Part shown: piece by piece, positions 1 through 7,995 of the stretch | Position numbering within the stretch: the stretch's first letter is position 1 | Layout: each line of letters opens with the position of its first letter | Assembly (NCBI RefSeq): GCF_902804485.1 | Contig: NZ_CADCST010000097.1 | Location: 1 to 61,741, forward strand | Reading direction: 5' to 3' | Source: Flavobacterium collinsii | Lineage (GTDB): Bacteria > Bacteroidota > Bacteroidia > Flavobacteriales > Flavobacteriaceae | Length of the DNA: 61,741 nt | The notes under the pieces: generated by a model | What the model saw: only the letters and a program-made list of their open reading frames with translations | Database searches by the model: none | What the model was told of the DNA's origin: nothing | Translations under genes and position numbers: made by a program

Positions 1-72
1 TATTTTTATGTAATAACCTGTATCGCTTTTTTAGGACGAGACACCATATAAGGAATTTATTTCTTTAAAGTT
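1..72. other. Window edge, possible end of a truncated neighbour
   Basis: This short edge precedes the stop codon of the minus-strand palmitoyltransferase gene. On the plus strand an open frame runs from base 1 to a TAA at 49-51 and could be the C-terminus of a gene entering from the left, but 16 codons are too few to identify anything. No terminator hairpin is evident. Confidence 0.2.
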
Positions 73-1332
73 TTACGAAACGTCAACAGTGGTACGTTCA
101 GCGATTTCTTTATAAGTTCCGTTTACTAATTTTTCACGAATGGCTTCAAAAGCAGTTAACGTTTCATCAATATCAGCCAATGTATGAGAAGCTGTTGGAA
201 TCATTCTTAACAAAATAATCCCTTTTGGAATTACCGGATAAACAACAATAGAAAGGAAAATACCATAATTCTCTCTTAAATCGTTTACCATTACCATTGC
301 TTCAGGAATACTTCCTTCCAGATAAACCGGAGTAATACAAGTATTCGTATCTCCAATGTTAAATCCTTTTTCTCTTAAACCATTTTGTAATGCGTTTACA
401 TTCTCCCAAAGTTTATCTTTAATTTCAGACGAATTACGCAACAACTCCAAACGTTTCAACGAACCAATTGTCTGGATCATTGGTAATGCTTTAGCAAACA
501 TTTGCGAACGTAAGTTATATTTTAAGTAATCAATTACTGTTTTATCTGCCGCTACGAAAGCTCCGATATTAGCCATAGATTTTGCAAAAGTCGAGAAGTA
601 AACATCGATATCATCCTGAACTCCCTGCTCCTCACCTGCTCCGGCTCCTGTCTTTCCAAGTGTACCAAAACCATGTGCATCATCCACTAACAAACGGAAA
701 TTGTACTTTTGTTTCATTGCAACAATTTCTTTCAATTTTCCTTGTTGCCCACGCATTCCAAAAACACCTTCGGTAATAAATAGAATACCGCCACCTGTTT
801 CCTGTGCCATTTTTGTAGCACGTTGCAGGTTTTTTTCCATACTTTCCAGATCATTGTGCTTGTAAGTAAAACGTTTCCCCATATGCAAACGCACACCATC
901 GATGATACAAGCATGAGAGTCAACATCATAAACAATGATGTCATTTTTAGTCACCAAAGCATCAATAATAGATACCATTCCCTGGTAACCAAAATTCAAT
1001 AAATAAGCTGATTCTTTCATTACAAAAGTAGCTAATTCTTCTTCTAATTGTTCGTGGTATTTTGTATGTCCAGACATCATACGAGCTCCCATTGGGTAAG
1101 CAGCACCAAACTGAATCGCAGCATCTGTATCTGCTTGGCGAACTTCTGGATGATTAGCTAAACCTAAATAATCATTCAAGCTCCAGTTTAAAATATTTTT
1201 TCCGTGAAATGTCATTCTAGGACCCAACTCTCCTTCTAACTTTGGGAAAACATAGTAGCCTTCTGCCTGAGAAGCCCATTTTCCTAATGGTCCTTTATTG
1301 TCCTGAATTCTTTCGAATAAATCTTTTACCAT
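73..1332 (-). CDS. spt: Serine palmitoyltransferase-like alpha-oxoamine synthase
   Basis: This is a 419-residue PLP enzyme of the alpha-oxoamine synthase family (AONS, KBL, SPT). The sequence shows the family Asp-Ala-His-Gly loop (DDAHGFGTLG, about residue 217) and the Schiff-base lysine in FSTFAKSMAN (about residue 248). The closest fit is the Bacteroidota serine palmitoyltransferase, which condenses L-serine with an acyl-CoA to give 3-ketosphinganine (or related sulfonolipid precursors) in the cytoplasm. The length is normal and the ATG start agrees with the family. It stands alone, with a TAATTTTG -7-like box about 35 bases upstream. Glycine C-acetyltransferase or 8-amino-7-oxononanoate synthase are alternatives, but the N-terminal extension and motif wording favour SPT. 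Confidence 0.8.
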   Translation of the reverse strand: MVKDLFERIQDNKGPLGKWASQAEGYYVFPKLEGELGPRMTFHGKNILNWSLNDYLGLANHPEVRQADTDAAIQFGAAYPMGARMMSGHTKYHEQLEEELATFVMKESAYLLNFGYQGMVSIIDALVTKNDIIVYDVDSHACIIDGVRLHMGKRFTYKHNDLESMEKNLQRATKMAQETGGGILFITEGVFGMRGQQGKLKEIVAMKQKYNFRLLVDDAHGFGTLGKTGAGAGEEQGVQDDIDVYFSTFAKSMANIGAFVAADKTVIDYLKYNLRSQMFAKALPMIQTIGSLKRLELLRNSSEIKDKLWENVNALQNGLREKGFNIGDTNTCITPVYLEGSIPEAMVMVNDLRENYGIFLSIVVYPVIPKGIILLRMIPTASHTLADIDETLTAFEAIREKLVNGTYKEIAERTTVDVS

Positions 1333-1367
1333 AATATATTGTGTAGTACTATTTTTATTTTATACAG

Positions 1368-1380
1368 GGTGCAAAATTAA
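1368..1380 (-). promoter_or_regulatory. Putative -7 element for spt
   Basis: Read on the minus strand the site is TAATTTTGCACCC, which contains the Bacteroidota -7 consensus TAnnTTTG. An identical TAATTTTGCACCC precedes the DEAD-box helicase gene at 11460. No convincing -33 TTTG is present at 19-21 bp, so this is a partial match. Confidence 0.4.
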
Positions 1381-1573
1381 TGATTATTATTCTAAAATCA
1401 GGTTTGCCATTTATTTTTCTTGAAAAATAATCGGAATTCAATCTTTATGAAAATTTCTCTTAAAAGCAATATTAATTTTAACAGATTTAAACTTATAAAA
1501 AAACCAAAAGTTCATTCCCTTAATTCAAGTCCTAAAAAAAGATAAAATATGATTTTTTGCTCTAAAAAACAAA

Positions 1574-2776
1574 CTAGTCTTTTATTTTAGAACTCATTAT
1601 TAAAATTAATCCCAAGACCAAAAGCAAGCTGAAAACAAAAATACTCTCGTAATATCCCGAAATCATTCCTCTTCCAAAATAAAGAAGTCCGCCCTGAAAG
1701 AAAAGTAGAATCTCTGTTGCCATATATCCCAAAATAAATACTTTTACTCCCACTTTTAAGATAGAAGAATTACCGGAAAGAATATTCTTCTGAAGTAAAA
1801 TTCCAAATAAAAATCCGGTGATTATTCCTAACGTGGTTAAGTGAATAAAGCCAATCACAAAATTTCTGATTTGATGCGAAACTTCAGTGATATCAGGAAT
1901 GATCGTCAGTAATTGAATACCAACCTTCAATCCTAAAGAGAAAAGAGTCAAACCATAAACCATTTTTGTGGTTGCATCTAAACTTGCCTTAAAACTAGTT
2001 AATTGAGGTCGAAGCATTTTATAGAAACAAACAAAAGCAAACAACTGCAGCACTACACCCAAAGCATTTATGTAGTTTAAAACATTATTTTCTATAAACC
2101 AGCGAACCGGAAACAAAACGGTTAAAAGTGTTGAAATAATGAGAAGGGAATAAAATCTTTTGAATTGAATTTCATCTATTTTCTGTTGAAATTGTTTTAA
2201 AAACAATGCCAAAACAGCAAACAAAAACCAGCCATTAAACTGAAAATGTATAAAAAACTGTAAGGCAATTTGATAAAAAGCACTTTGTTTGCCAAGTGTA
2301 CTCACAGCCGGGCCTAGGCACCATACTCCAAAAGTAGACAAAACCATAAACAAAAGAGCCGTTCTTAAAAATCTTAGCGCCGGCGTTTTTTCAATGTCAC
2401 CATCCTTCCACACCAATCGGCAAAAAACATAACTCAACAAAATATGCAGCGTTGAAAACACAATCGAAAACAATGCATAACCCTGAATAGGAAAGGCAAT
2501 CATCATTCCGATAATTGAAAATTCTGTCAGCCAAAATAAACGATTGTAAACCGGCTTACGCCTTTTCTCCTTTGAAATAAAAAAATGAACAACCAAAACA
2601 TAAATTATCAGATAGACCCAGCCCAGCATTGCAACATGAGAATGCGCATGAAGCAGGAAACTGTAGTTTATAAAATCTAAAGAAAAAAGATACATCAACC
2701 GCATTAACAATCCAAATAAACAGGCAATCAGAAAGTTAAAAAAACAGCAAATAATCCAGGTTTTTTGAGAATTCAT
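1574..2776 (-). CDS. Polytopic haem-copper-oxidase-like membrane protein of the NO cluster
   Basis: The 400-residue product is almost entirely hydrophobic, with about 12 predicted membrane helices. I do not recognise a named family with certainty. Histidines inside helices (LHAHSHVAMLGW near residue 35, FFIHFQFNGW, GFIHLTTLG) resemble the haem-ligand helices of NorB/CcoN or NnrS-type proteins, so haem or metal binding is a fair inference. It lies directly after norB and ric, which suggests a role in nitric oxide response. An upstream in-frame start at 2875 exists, but those codons lie within a terminator-like hairpin (2847-2886), so I prefer ATG 2776, where the first membrane helix begins at once. 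Confidence 0.6.
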   Translation of the reverse strand: MNSQKTWIICCFFNFLIACLFGLLMRLMYLFSLDFINYSFLLHAHSHVAMLGWVYLIIYVLVVHFFISKEKRRKPVYNRLFWLTEFSIIGMMIAFPIQGYALFSIVFSTLHILLSYVFCRLVWKDGDIEKTPALRFLRTALLFMVLSTFGVWCLGPAVSTLGKQSAFYQIALQFFIHFQFNGWFLFAVLALFLKQFQQKIDEIQFKRFYSLLIISTLLTVLFPVRWFIENNVLNYINALGVVLQLFAFVCFYKMLRPQLTSFKASLDATTKMVYGLTLFSLGLKVGIQLLTIIPDITEVSHQIRNFVIGFIHLTTLGIITGFLFGILLQKNILSGNSSILKVGVKVFILGYMATEILLFFQGGLLYFGRGMISGYYESIFVFSLLLVLGLILIMSSKIKD

Positions 2777-2846
2777 ATTATGTTTTTTTTGAGCTAAACC
2801 CAATTCATTAAAAGTAACAAATGACAGGCGATTTATATGCGTACAA

Positions 2847-2886
2847 AACACCGATAATAATCTGTTTATTGACATTTATCGGTGTT
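2847..2886 (-). terminator. Hairpin between ric and the membrane protein gene
   Basis: A perfect 11-bp inverted repeat (AACACCGATAA / TTATCGGTGTT) with an 18-base loop is followed on the minus strand by a short T run. It fits a weak intrinsic terminator or attenuator after ric. It also argues against the upstream start at 2875 for the next gene. Confidence 0.5.
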
Positions 2887-2909
2887 CTTCTCATTGTTTA
2901 TATTTATTT

Positions 2910-3641
2910 CTATTCTACTTCAGCAAATTCTTTTTCTAAAAGCACTGCTTTTGGAAATAGTATATTATTTTCCAAATGAATGTGTTTGTGCAGGTCTTCT
3001 TCAAATTCCTTAAGCATCGCAAAAGTTACTTTGTAAGTTGTACAGGCATCTGCCGAAGGCGTGTAGTTTGTTGTCAAGGAAGCAATTTCCCTAAAACGTT
3101 CTCCTTCATTATCATGTTCGTGCATCATCATCGCAATTGGATTTGATACCGTTCCAAATGAAGGCTGATGCAGAATACCGTCAGTTTCTTTCGTTTTTAC
3201 CATTCTTTTTACAAACGGAAATAAAATTAATTCTTCTTTTTTCATATGCTGAGACAATTCGCCGACGCATCCTATAAACAATTCATTTATTCTAAACAAT
3301 TCCGGATGGCTGGTACCATGAACCTTGCATAATTTATCTAAAAAAAACAGCAGAGTTTGTGATTTTTCTTCAACATATCTATGATGTGTTTTCTCAATAT
3401 AATCTGTCAGTAAGTCTAAAGGCCATGAATTAAAGTCGATGACACCATTATTTTCTGATTCTAAAACCTCATAAACACTTTGTATTAAGGCATCAGAATT
3501 TATATTTTGTTTTTCGCAGACTTCCGTTACTGTTCTGTTTCCTTTACAACAAAAATCGATTTTATATTTTGAAAATATAGCAGCTGTTCTAAAATCTTCC
3601 GCCACAAATGATCCTATTGTTTTGTTTTTTAAATTTTCCAT
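2910..3641 (-). CDS. ric: RIC-family di-iron iron-sulfur cluster repair protein
   Basis: The 243-residue protein is of the ScdA/YtfE/RIC family, a cytoplasmic hemerythrin-fold di-iron protein that repairs Fe-S clusters damaged by nitric oxide or oxidants. The N-terminal ScdA_N domain is clear, with the DFCCKGNRT motif near residues 30-38. The rest is hemerythrin-like with spaced His/Glu ligands (THHRYVEE, HGTSHPE, HMKKEELILFP, MMHEHDNEGER, HKHIHLENNILFPKA). I chose ATG 3641 (MENLKNKT) over the upstream start at 3650; it starts 11 bases after the norB stop, so the two are almost certainly co-transcribed. Confidence 0.9.
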   Translation of the reverse strand: MENLKNKTIGSFVAEDFRTAAIFSKYKIDFCCKGNRTVTEVCEKQNINSDALIQSVYEVLESENNGVIDFNSWPLDLLTDYIEKTHHRYVEEKSQTLLFFLDKLCKVHGTSHPELFRINELFIGCVGELSQHMKKEELILFPFVKRMVKTKETDGILHQPSFGTVSNPIAMMMHEHDNEGERFREIASLTTNYTPSADACTTYKVTFAMLKEFEEDLHKHIHLENNILFPKAVLLEKEFAEVE

Positions 3642-3652
3642 GATAATCAATT

Positions 3653-5896
3653 TTAAATTTTATTTATTTTATTTTTTAATGTGAGATCAAATACAAACCA
3701 TGCCATAGTAATAAACCCCATTCCGAAAATAGAATCTCCAATAGCACGAAGCCATTTTAATGTAATCATAGCCGGTTGCTGCATCAATTCTGATGAGCGG
3801 GCGTACCACATTCCATGCTCGATGCTTTCAATTGCCTGCCACACTCCAATTGGAAGTAAACTCAATATAGCCATTAAAAACAGTCCTATATTTAGCGACC
3901 AGAAAGTAATTTTAAGCAGTTTGTTGTTCCAGTTTACGTTTCTGTATAAACTTCGCAGCACAAACAATACAAGCCCAATTCCTAACATTCCATAAACCCC
4001 GAACAAAGCCGTATGCCCGTGAAGTGGAGTTGTATTTAAGCCTTGTACATAATAAAGTGCAATGGGCGGATTAATAATGAATCCGAAAATCCCGGCGCCC
4101 AGAAAATTCCAGAATGCCACCGAAATCATAAAATAAATAGGCCATTTATAATCTGCAATCCACTGAGTCGATTTGGAAATTTTATAGTTTTGGTAGGCTT
4201 CAAATCCTATTAGGGTTAAAGGCACTACTTCAAGTGCACTGAAAGTAGCTCCCAAGGCCATAATTGCTGTTGGAGTACCTGAGAAATACAGGTGATGAAA
4301 TGTTCCCAAAATTCCGCCAGACATGAAAATTATGGTGGCAAACAAAACATTTAATGTTGCCGTTTTTGTTTTTAACAATCCCAATCGAACAAATAAGAAA
4401 GCCATAACAACGGTTGCAAATACTTCGAAGAAACCTTCAACCCAAAGGTGCACTACCCACCATCTCCAATATTCTGCAATGGCAAGATTAGTTTGTCGCC
4501 CCCACATTAATCCGGCACCATAAAACATGGCAATTGCCGCACAAGAAATTAGAAACAAAATGATGAGATTTTTTTCCTGCGTTTTTTTCTTTAGAATTGG
4601 AATTAAAGGTCTAACCATCAATGTTAACCATAAAAACAATCCAACTAAAAGAAAAATCTGCCAGAAGCGACCTAAATCAACATATTCATAACCCTGATGT
4701 CCAAACCAGAAGTTTTGTACTAAATTTAATTTTTGCATCACACCAAACCATTGCCCGGCCATTGAACCTAAAACAATAATCAATAAGGCGACAAACAAAA
4801 AGTTGATTCCGAAGCACTGAAATTTTGGATCTCTCCCTGAAACTGCCGGCGCGATATACAATCCTGTTGCCAGCCAAGCCGTTGCAATCCAAAAAATAGC
4901 CAATTGGGTATGCCAGGTACGTGTGACTGCATAAGGCAAAATCTGATCAATAGGAATTCCATACAAACCATTTCCTTCAACACCATAATGCGCTGTTATG
5001 ATTCCGAATAGCATTTGCAGAATCATTAATAAACTAACGATCCAAAAGTATTTTACAACCAGTTTCATCGAGGGTGTTTTTCCCTGTTTAATTAACGGAT
5101 CTTCTTTTGGAAGCGGAAATTCTTCTTCCTCTCCTGATTTTGCGTGATAAAAAACTAAGATCCCGATACTCAAAATCAATAAAATAATACTAACTCCTGA
5201 CCAGGCTAAAAGTTCTTTAGTAGCTTTGTTTCCGACCAATTCATCTGAAGGCCAATTGTGCGTATACGAAATATCCGAATCGGGACGATTAGTAACCGTT
5301 GCCCAGGTGGCCCAAAAGAAAAATGCATTCATTTTTTGCATTCTTACTTCATCTTTAATCGAATTTTTCGGAATCGCATATTCTTCTCTCAATTTATCAA
5401 ACTGAGGATCATTTGTAAACAGCCCTTTATAATATTTACTTAGATTTTTAATTGCTGCCACACGATTTTCAGATATTGCAAGAACACCCGAAGCTGCATC
5501 ATATCGATTGGTTCGCAAATCTTTTTGCAAACGAACTTTTAATGCTGCTTGTTTCTCAGCATCAAGCTCCTCAAATTTTTTATTAAAATCTTCTTTCGCA
5601 AATTTATCCAATATAAAAAGCGCTTCCCGATGCAGCCAATCAGCAGTCCAGTCAGGAGCAACATAAGCTCCATGTCCCCAGATAGATCCTACTTCCTGAC
5701 CGCCTATACTTTGCCATACATTTTGTCCGTCTTTAATTTCCTGTTCAGAAAAAATAAGTTCTCCACTTTCAGAAATCACTTTCTTAGGAACTGGTGGTGC
5801 CTGTTGGTAAATTTCGTAACCATAATAACCCAGTACTGCAAATGATATACTCATTACCAATGCAAATACGATCCATAATTTTTTTTCTCTTTTCAT
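3653..5896 (-). CDS. norB: Quinol-dependent nitric oxide reductase (qNOR)
   Basis: The 747-residue protein is a single-subunit qNOR (NorB/NorZ) that reduces 2 NO to N2O using quinol at the inner membrane. An N-terminal helix and an extracytoplasmic cytochrome-c-like domain without a haem motif (GHGAYVAPDWTADW, residues 74-87) precede about 13 helices. The haem and FeB histidines are visible in TRTWHTQLAIFW, HHLYFSGTP and HGHTALFGVYG, and the catalytic-site glutamate in WVEGFFEVFATV. The length is typical. It heads a norB-ric transcript, and an NsrR-like palindrome lies 21 bases upstream of the start, which implies derepression by NO. Confidence 0.95.
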   Translation of the reverse strand: MKREKKLWIVFALVMSISFAVLGYYGYEIYQQAPPVPKKVISESGELIFSEQEIKDGQNVWQSIGGQEVGSIWGHGAYVAPDWTADWLHREALFILDKFAKEDFNKKFEELDAEKQAALKVRLQKDLRTNRYDAASGVLAISENRVAAIKNLSKYYKGLFTNDPQFDKLREEYAIPKNSIKDEVRMQKMNAFFFWATWATVTNRPDSDISYTHNWPSDELVGNKATKELLAWSGVSIILLILSIGILVFYHAKSGEEEEFPLPKEDPLIKQGKTPSMKLVVKYFWIVSLLMILQMLFGIITAHYGVEGNGLYGIPIDQILPYAVTRTWHTQLAIFWIATAWLATGLYIAPAVSGRDPKFQCFGINFLFVALLIIVLGSMAGQWFGVMQKLNLVQNFWFGHQGYEYVDLGRFWQIFLLVGLFLWLTLMVRPLIPILKKKTQEKNLIILFLISCAAIAMFYGAGLMWGRQTNLAIAEYWRWWVVHLWVEGFFEVFATVVMAFLFVRLGLLKTKTATLNVLFATIIFMSGGILGTFHHLYFSGTPTAIMALGATFSALEVVPLTLIGFEAYQNYKISKSTQWIADYKWPIYFMISVAFWNFLGAGIFGFIINPPIALYYVQGLNTTPLHGHTALFGVYGMLGIGLVLFVLRSLYRNVNWNNKLLKITFWSLNIGLFLMAILSLLPIGVWQAIESIEHGMWYARSSELMQQPAMITLKWLRAIGDSIFGMGFITMAWFVFDLTLKNKINKI

Positions 5897-5916
5897 TTCT
5901 TTTTGTTTTAATAAAA

Positions 5917-5928
5917 GACAATTTTATC
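5917..5928 (-). promoter_or_regulatory. NsrR-type operator before norB
   Basis: On the minus strand the core is GATAA-N2-TTGTC, an imperfect dyad flanked by AAAG and TTTTAT. The same core and flanks occur before the Rrf2 regulator gene at 7025-7036. Two matching dyads before a NO reductase and before its likely regulator support a shared NO-responsive operator. Assignment to NsrR is inference. Confidence 0.65.
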
Positions 5929-5941
5929 CTTTATTAGTTTT

Positions 5942-5975
5942 AAAAAAAACTCCAATCTCATTACCTATTGGAGTT
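5942..5975 (-). terminator. Rho-independent terminator after the azurin gene
   Basis: On the minus strand ACTCCAAT and ATTGGAGT form an 8-bp stem with a 10-base loop followed by eight T residues. It ends the nsrR-azurin transcript just before the norB operator. Confidence 0.85.
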
Positions 5976-5984
5976 CTTTACTAT

Positions 5985-6506
5985 TTACTCAACAATTAAT
6001 ACACCTTTCATCAAAGCCACGTGACCAGGGAAAGAGCAAATAAACTTGTAAGTTCCTTTTTTATCAATTGTAAATTCGATCGTATCTTCTTCACCACCTC
6101 CAAGTAATTTTGTATGGGCAATAATTGAAGCTTTTTCAGATGCCGGAATATAATCACTCGCTTTTGCCTCATTTGCTTTTAAAGCAAAAGCCGCTTCATC
6201 TGTTCCTTCCTGAAGGATGACCAAATTGTGTCCCATTGCTTCTTTTGGAATTTTCCCAACATGTTTTAAAGTGAGTTTAATTGGTTTTCCTGCCACAGCT
6301 TTCAATTCATTTTTATTAAACTGCATTTGGTCATTTCCTTCAATGACTAAAACATTTTCTACAGTTGCTTCAGGTTGTACACCTTCTGACTCTGTATTAT
6401 TTACTTCTGTTGGCTGCTCCACTGGCGCCGTTTCTTTTTTTCCGCAGGAAGTTATCGTTAAAAGTCCCATTAGGGCTACTAGTGAAATTTTGGTTTTTGT
6501 ATTCAT
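5985..6506 (-). CDS. Azurin-like cupredoxin lipoprotein
   Basis: The 173-residue protein has a lipoprotein signal peptide with lipobox-like LTITSC (Cys21), an acidic linker, and a C-terminal azurin domain. Type 1 copper ligands are all present: His in AMGHNLVIL, Cys and His in CSFPGH, and Met in ALMKG. It is probably a membrane-anchored periplasmic electron carrier, perhaps donating electrons to denitrification or cytochrome enzymes. It starts 20 bases after the nsrR stop, so it is read with the regulator, and it is closed by a strong terminator. Its place beside norB suggests a role under NO stress. Confidence 0.88.
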   Translation of the reverse strand: MNTKTKISLVALMGLLTITSCGKKETAPVEQPTEVNNTESEGVQPEATVENVLVIEGNDQMQFNKNELKAVAGKPIKLTLKHVGKIPKEAMGHNLVILQEGTDEAAFALKANEAKASDYIPASEKASIIAHTKLLGGGEEDTIEFTIDKKGTYKFICSFPGHVALMKGVLIVE

Positions 6507-6526
6507 TTTAAGGTATTTATTTAATA

Positions 6527-6976
6527 TTATTCGTTTGTAATCAATGTTTTCAAAAAGAAATCACCCGATTTTACCCCTAAAGCAAGCTGTTCTAAAGTTG
6601 TTTTAGTAAGCATTTCCAAAAGAAGACCTCTTATTTTTTTAAATTCATGGTGAACGGGACAAGGATGCTGTTCTGAACATTCTTTAAGTCCAATACCGCA
6701 GCCTTTGTAAATTTTATCGCCATCTATCGCATCGACAATCTGAATTAATTTTATAGACTTCAGAGCTTCGCCCGAAACTTCAAAACCTCCTCCTACTCCT
6801 TTTGCCGAATGTATAATGCCGTTTTTTGTCAAAATCTGCATAATCTTAGCAGTAAATGGCTCCGGTGAATCTATCTCTTTGGCGACGTCTTTTATTCCAA
6901 CCCTAATACCTTTAGAAGATTTGGTTGCTATAAAAATAGAAGCTCTAATTCCGTACTCACACGCTTTTGAAAACAT
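6527..6976 (-). CDS. nsrR: Rrf2-family regulator, NsrR-like
   Basis: The 149-residue protein has the Rrf2 winged helix-turn-helix at its N-terminus and three cysteines in GCGIGLKECSEQHPCPVH (about residues 92-109), the spacing expected for an Fe-S cluster sensor. With a NO reductase, RIC and azurin beside it, NsrR (a [Fe-S] NO sensor repressor) is the best call; IscR-like function is less likely in this context. A dyad overlapping its own -33 element suggests autorepression. It leads a two-gene transcript with the azurin gene. Confidence 0.82.
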   Translation of the reverse strand: MFSKACEYGIRASIFIATKSSKGIRVGIKDVAKEIDSPEPFTAKIMQILTKNGIIHSAKGVGGGFEVSGEALKSIKLIQIVDAIDGDKIYKGCGIGLKECSEQHPCPVHHEFKKIRGLLLEMLTKTTLEQLALGVKSGDFFLKTLITNE

Positions 6977-6998
6977 ATACTGATTGATTAATTCTTTA

Positions 6999-7036
6999 CA
7001 AATGTATTTATTTTTATTATAAAAGACAAAATTATC
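6999..7036 (-). promoter_or_regulatory. nsrR promoter with overlapping operator
   Basis: On the minus strand TTTG (7027-7030), a 20-bp spacer and TACATTTG (6999-7006) match the Bacteroidota promoter consensus. The dyad core GATAA-N2-TTGTC at 7025-7036 overlaps the -33 TTTG, a geometry that fits repression. Confidence 0.7.
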
Positions 7037-7179
7037 TTTAATTAAAATACAGCAAAGAAATTCTTATTTATAACCAAAATAATTAAGACGCTCTAAAACA
7101 CTTATTCAGCACCAAATTCCTAAAAAACAAATTTTAAGTTTAACTTTGAAAGTACTTAAAAAAAATTAATCTCTAAGAC

Positions 7180-7962
7180 ATGCCATTAAGCAACTCAAAA
7201 GATTTAAAATTAGCCGTTCTAATTGACGCTGACAATGTACCCTACAGCAATGTAAAAGGAATGATGGAAGAAATTGCGAAATTTGGGACACCAACCACAA
7301 AACGTATTTACGCTGACTGGACAAAACCAAATTCTAACGGCTGGAAAGGTGTTTTACTTGAACATGCCATCACTCCTATACAGCAATACAGCTATACTGT
7401 TGGAAAAAACTCTTCCGATTCTGCTCTAATCATCGATGCGATGGATTTACTTTACTCCGGAAAACTAGACGGTTTTTGCATTGTTTCCAGCGACAGCGAT
7501 TTTACACGTCTTGCCATTCGATTACGAGAATCAGGTATGAAAGTAATTGGTATTGGAGAAAAGAAAACCCCAAATTCTTTTATTGTTGCCTGTGACAGAT
7601 TCATATACATTGAAGTTCTGGACGGCGCTATTCAGAAGAAGAAACCCAAAGTTACAACTACAACCGACACTAAAAAACCGGCCGAAAAACCTACTGAAAA
7701 GGCACTTCATAAAATTGACAAACAAACAATCGAGCTTATCGAGGCTACCATTGAAGATATTGAAGACGACGATGGCTGGGCATTTTTAGGAGATGTTGGA
7801 AATCTTATTGTAAAGAAAAAACCAGAATTTGACCCTAGGAATTATGGTTTTTCAAAACTTACTCCTATGTTAAAATCACTGACCGATATTCTTGAAATTG
7901 ACGAAAGAGAGTCGGATAAAAAAGGAATTAAGCACGTTTATGTGCGCCTGCGATTCAATTGA
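7180..7962 (+). CDS. NYN-domain RNase with C-terminal OST-HTH/LOTUS domain
   Basis: The 260-residue protein opens with a NYN (PIN-like) nuclease domain. The acidic active-site residues are seen in LIDADNVP (Asp16, Asp18), KNSSDSALIIDAMD and VSSDSDFTRLA. A Lys/Pro/Thr-rich linker (about 150-180) leads to a C-terminal OST-HTH/LOTUS module, an RNA-binding winged helix. It is likely a cytoplasmic RNA-processing or RNA-decay nuclease with an unknown target. A TAACTTTG -7-like box lies 30 bases upstream. The next gene begins 33 bases downstream on the same strand. Confidence 0.82.
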   Translation: MPLSNSKDLKLAVLIDADNVPYSNVKGMMEEIAKFGTPTTKRIYADWTKPNSNGWKGVLLEHAITPIQQYSYTVGKNSSDSALIIDAMDLLYSGKLDGFCIVSSDSDFTRLAIRLRESGMKVIGIGEKKTPNSFIVACDRFIYIEVLDGAIQKKKPKVTTTTDTKKPAEKPTEKALHKIDKQTIELIEATIEDIEDDDGWAFLGDVGNLIVKKKPEFDPRNYGFSKLTPMLKSLTDILEIDERESDKKGIKHVYVRLRFN

Positions 7963-7995
7963 TTAAAAATTATTACTCTTTAAATACTTGTAAAC

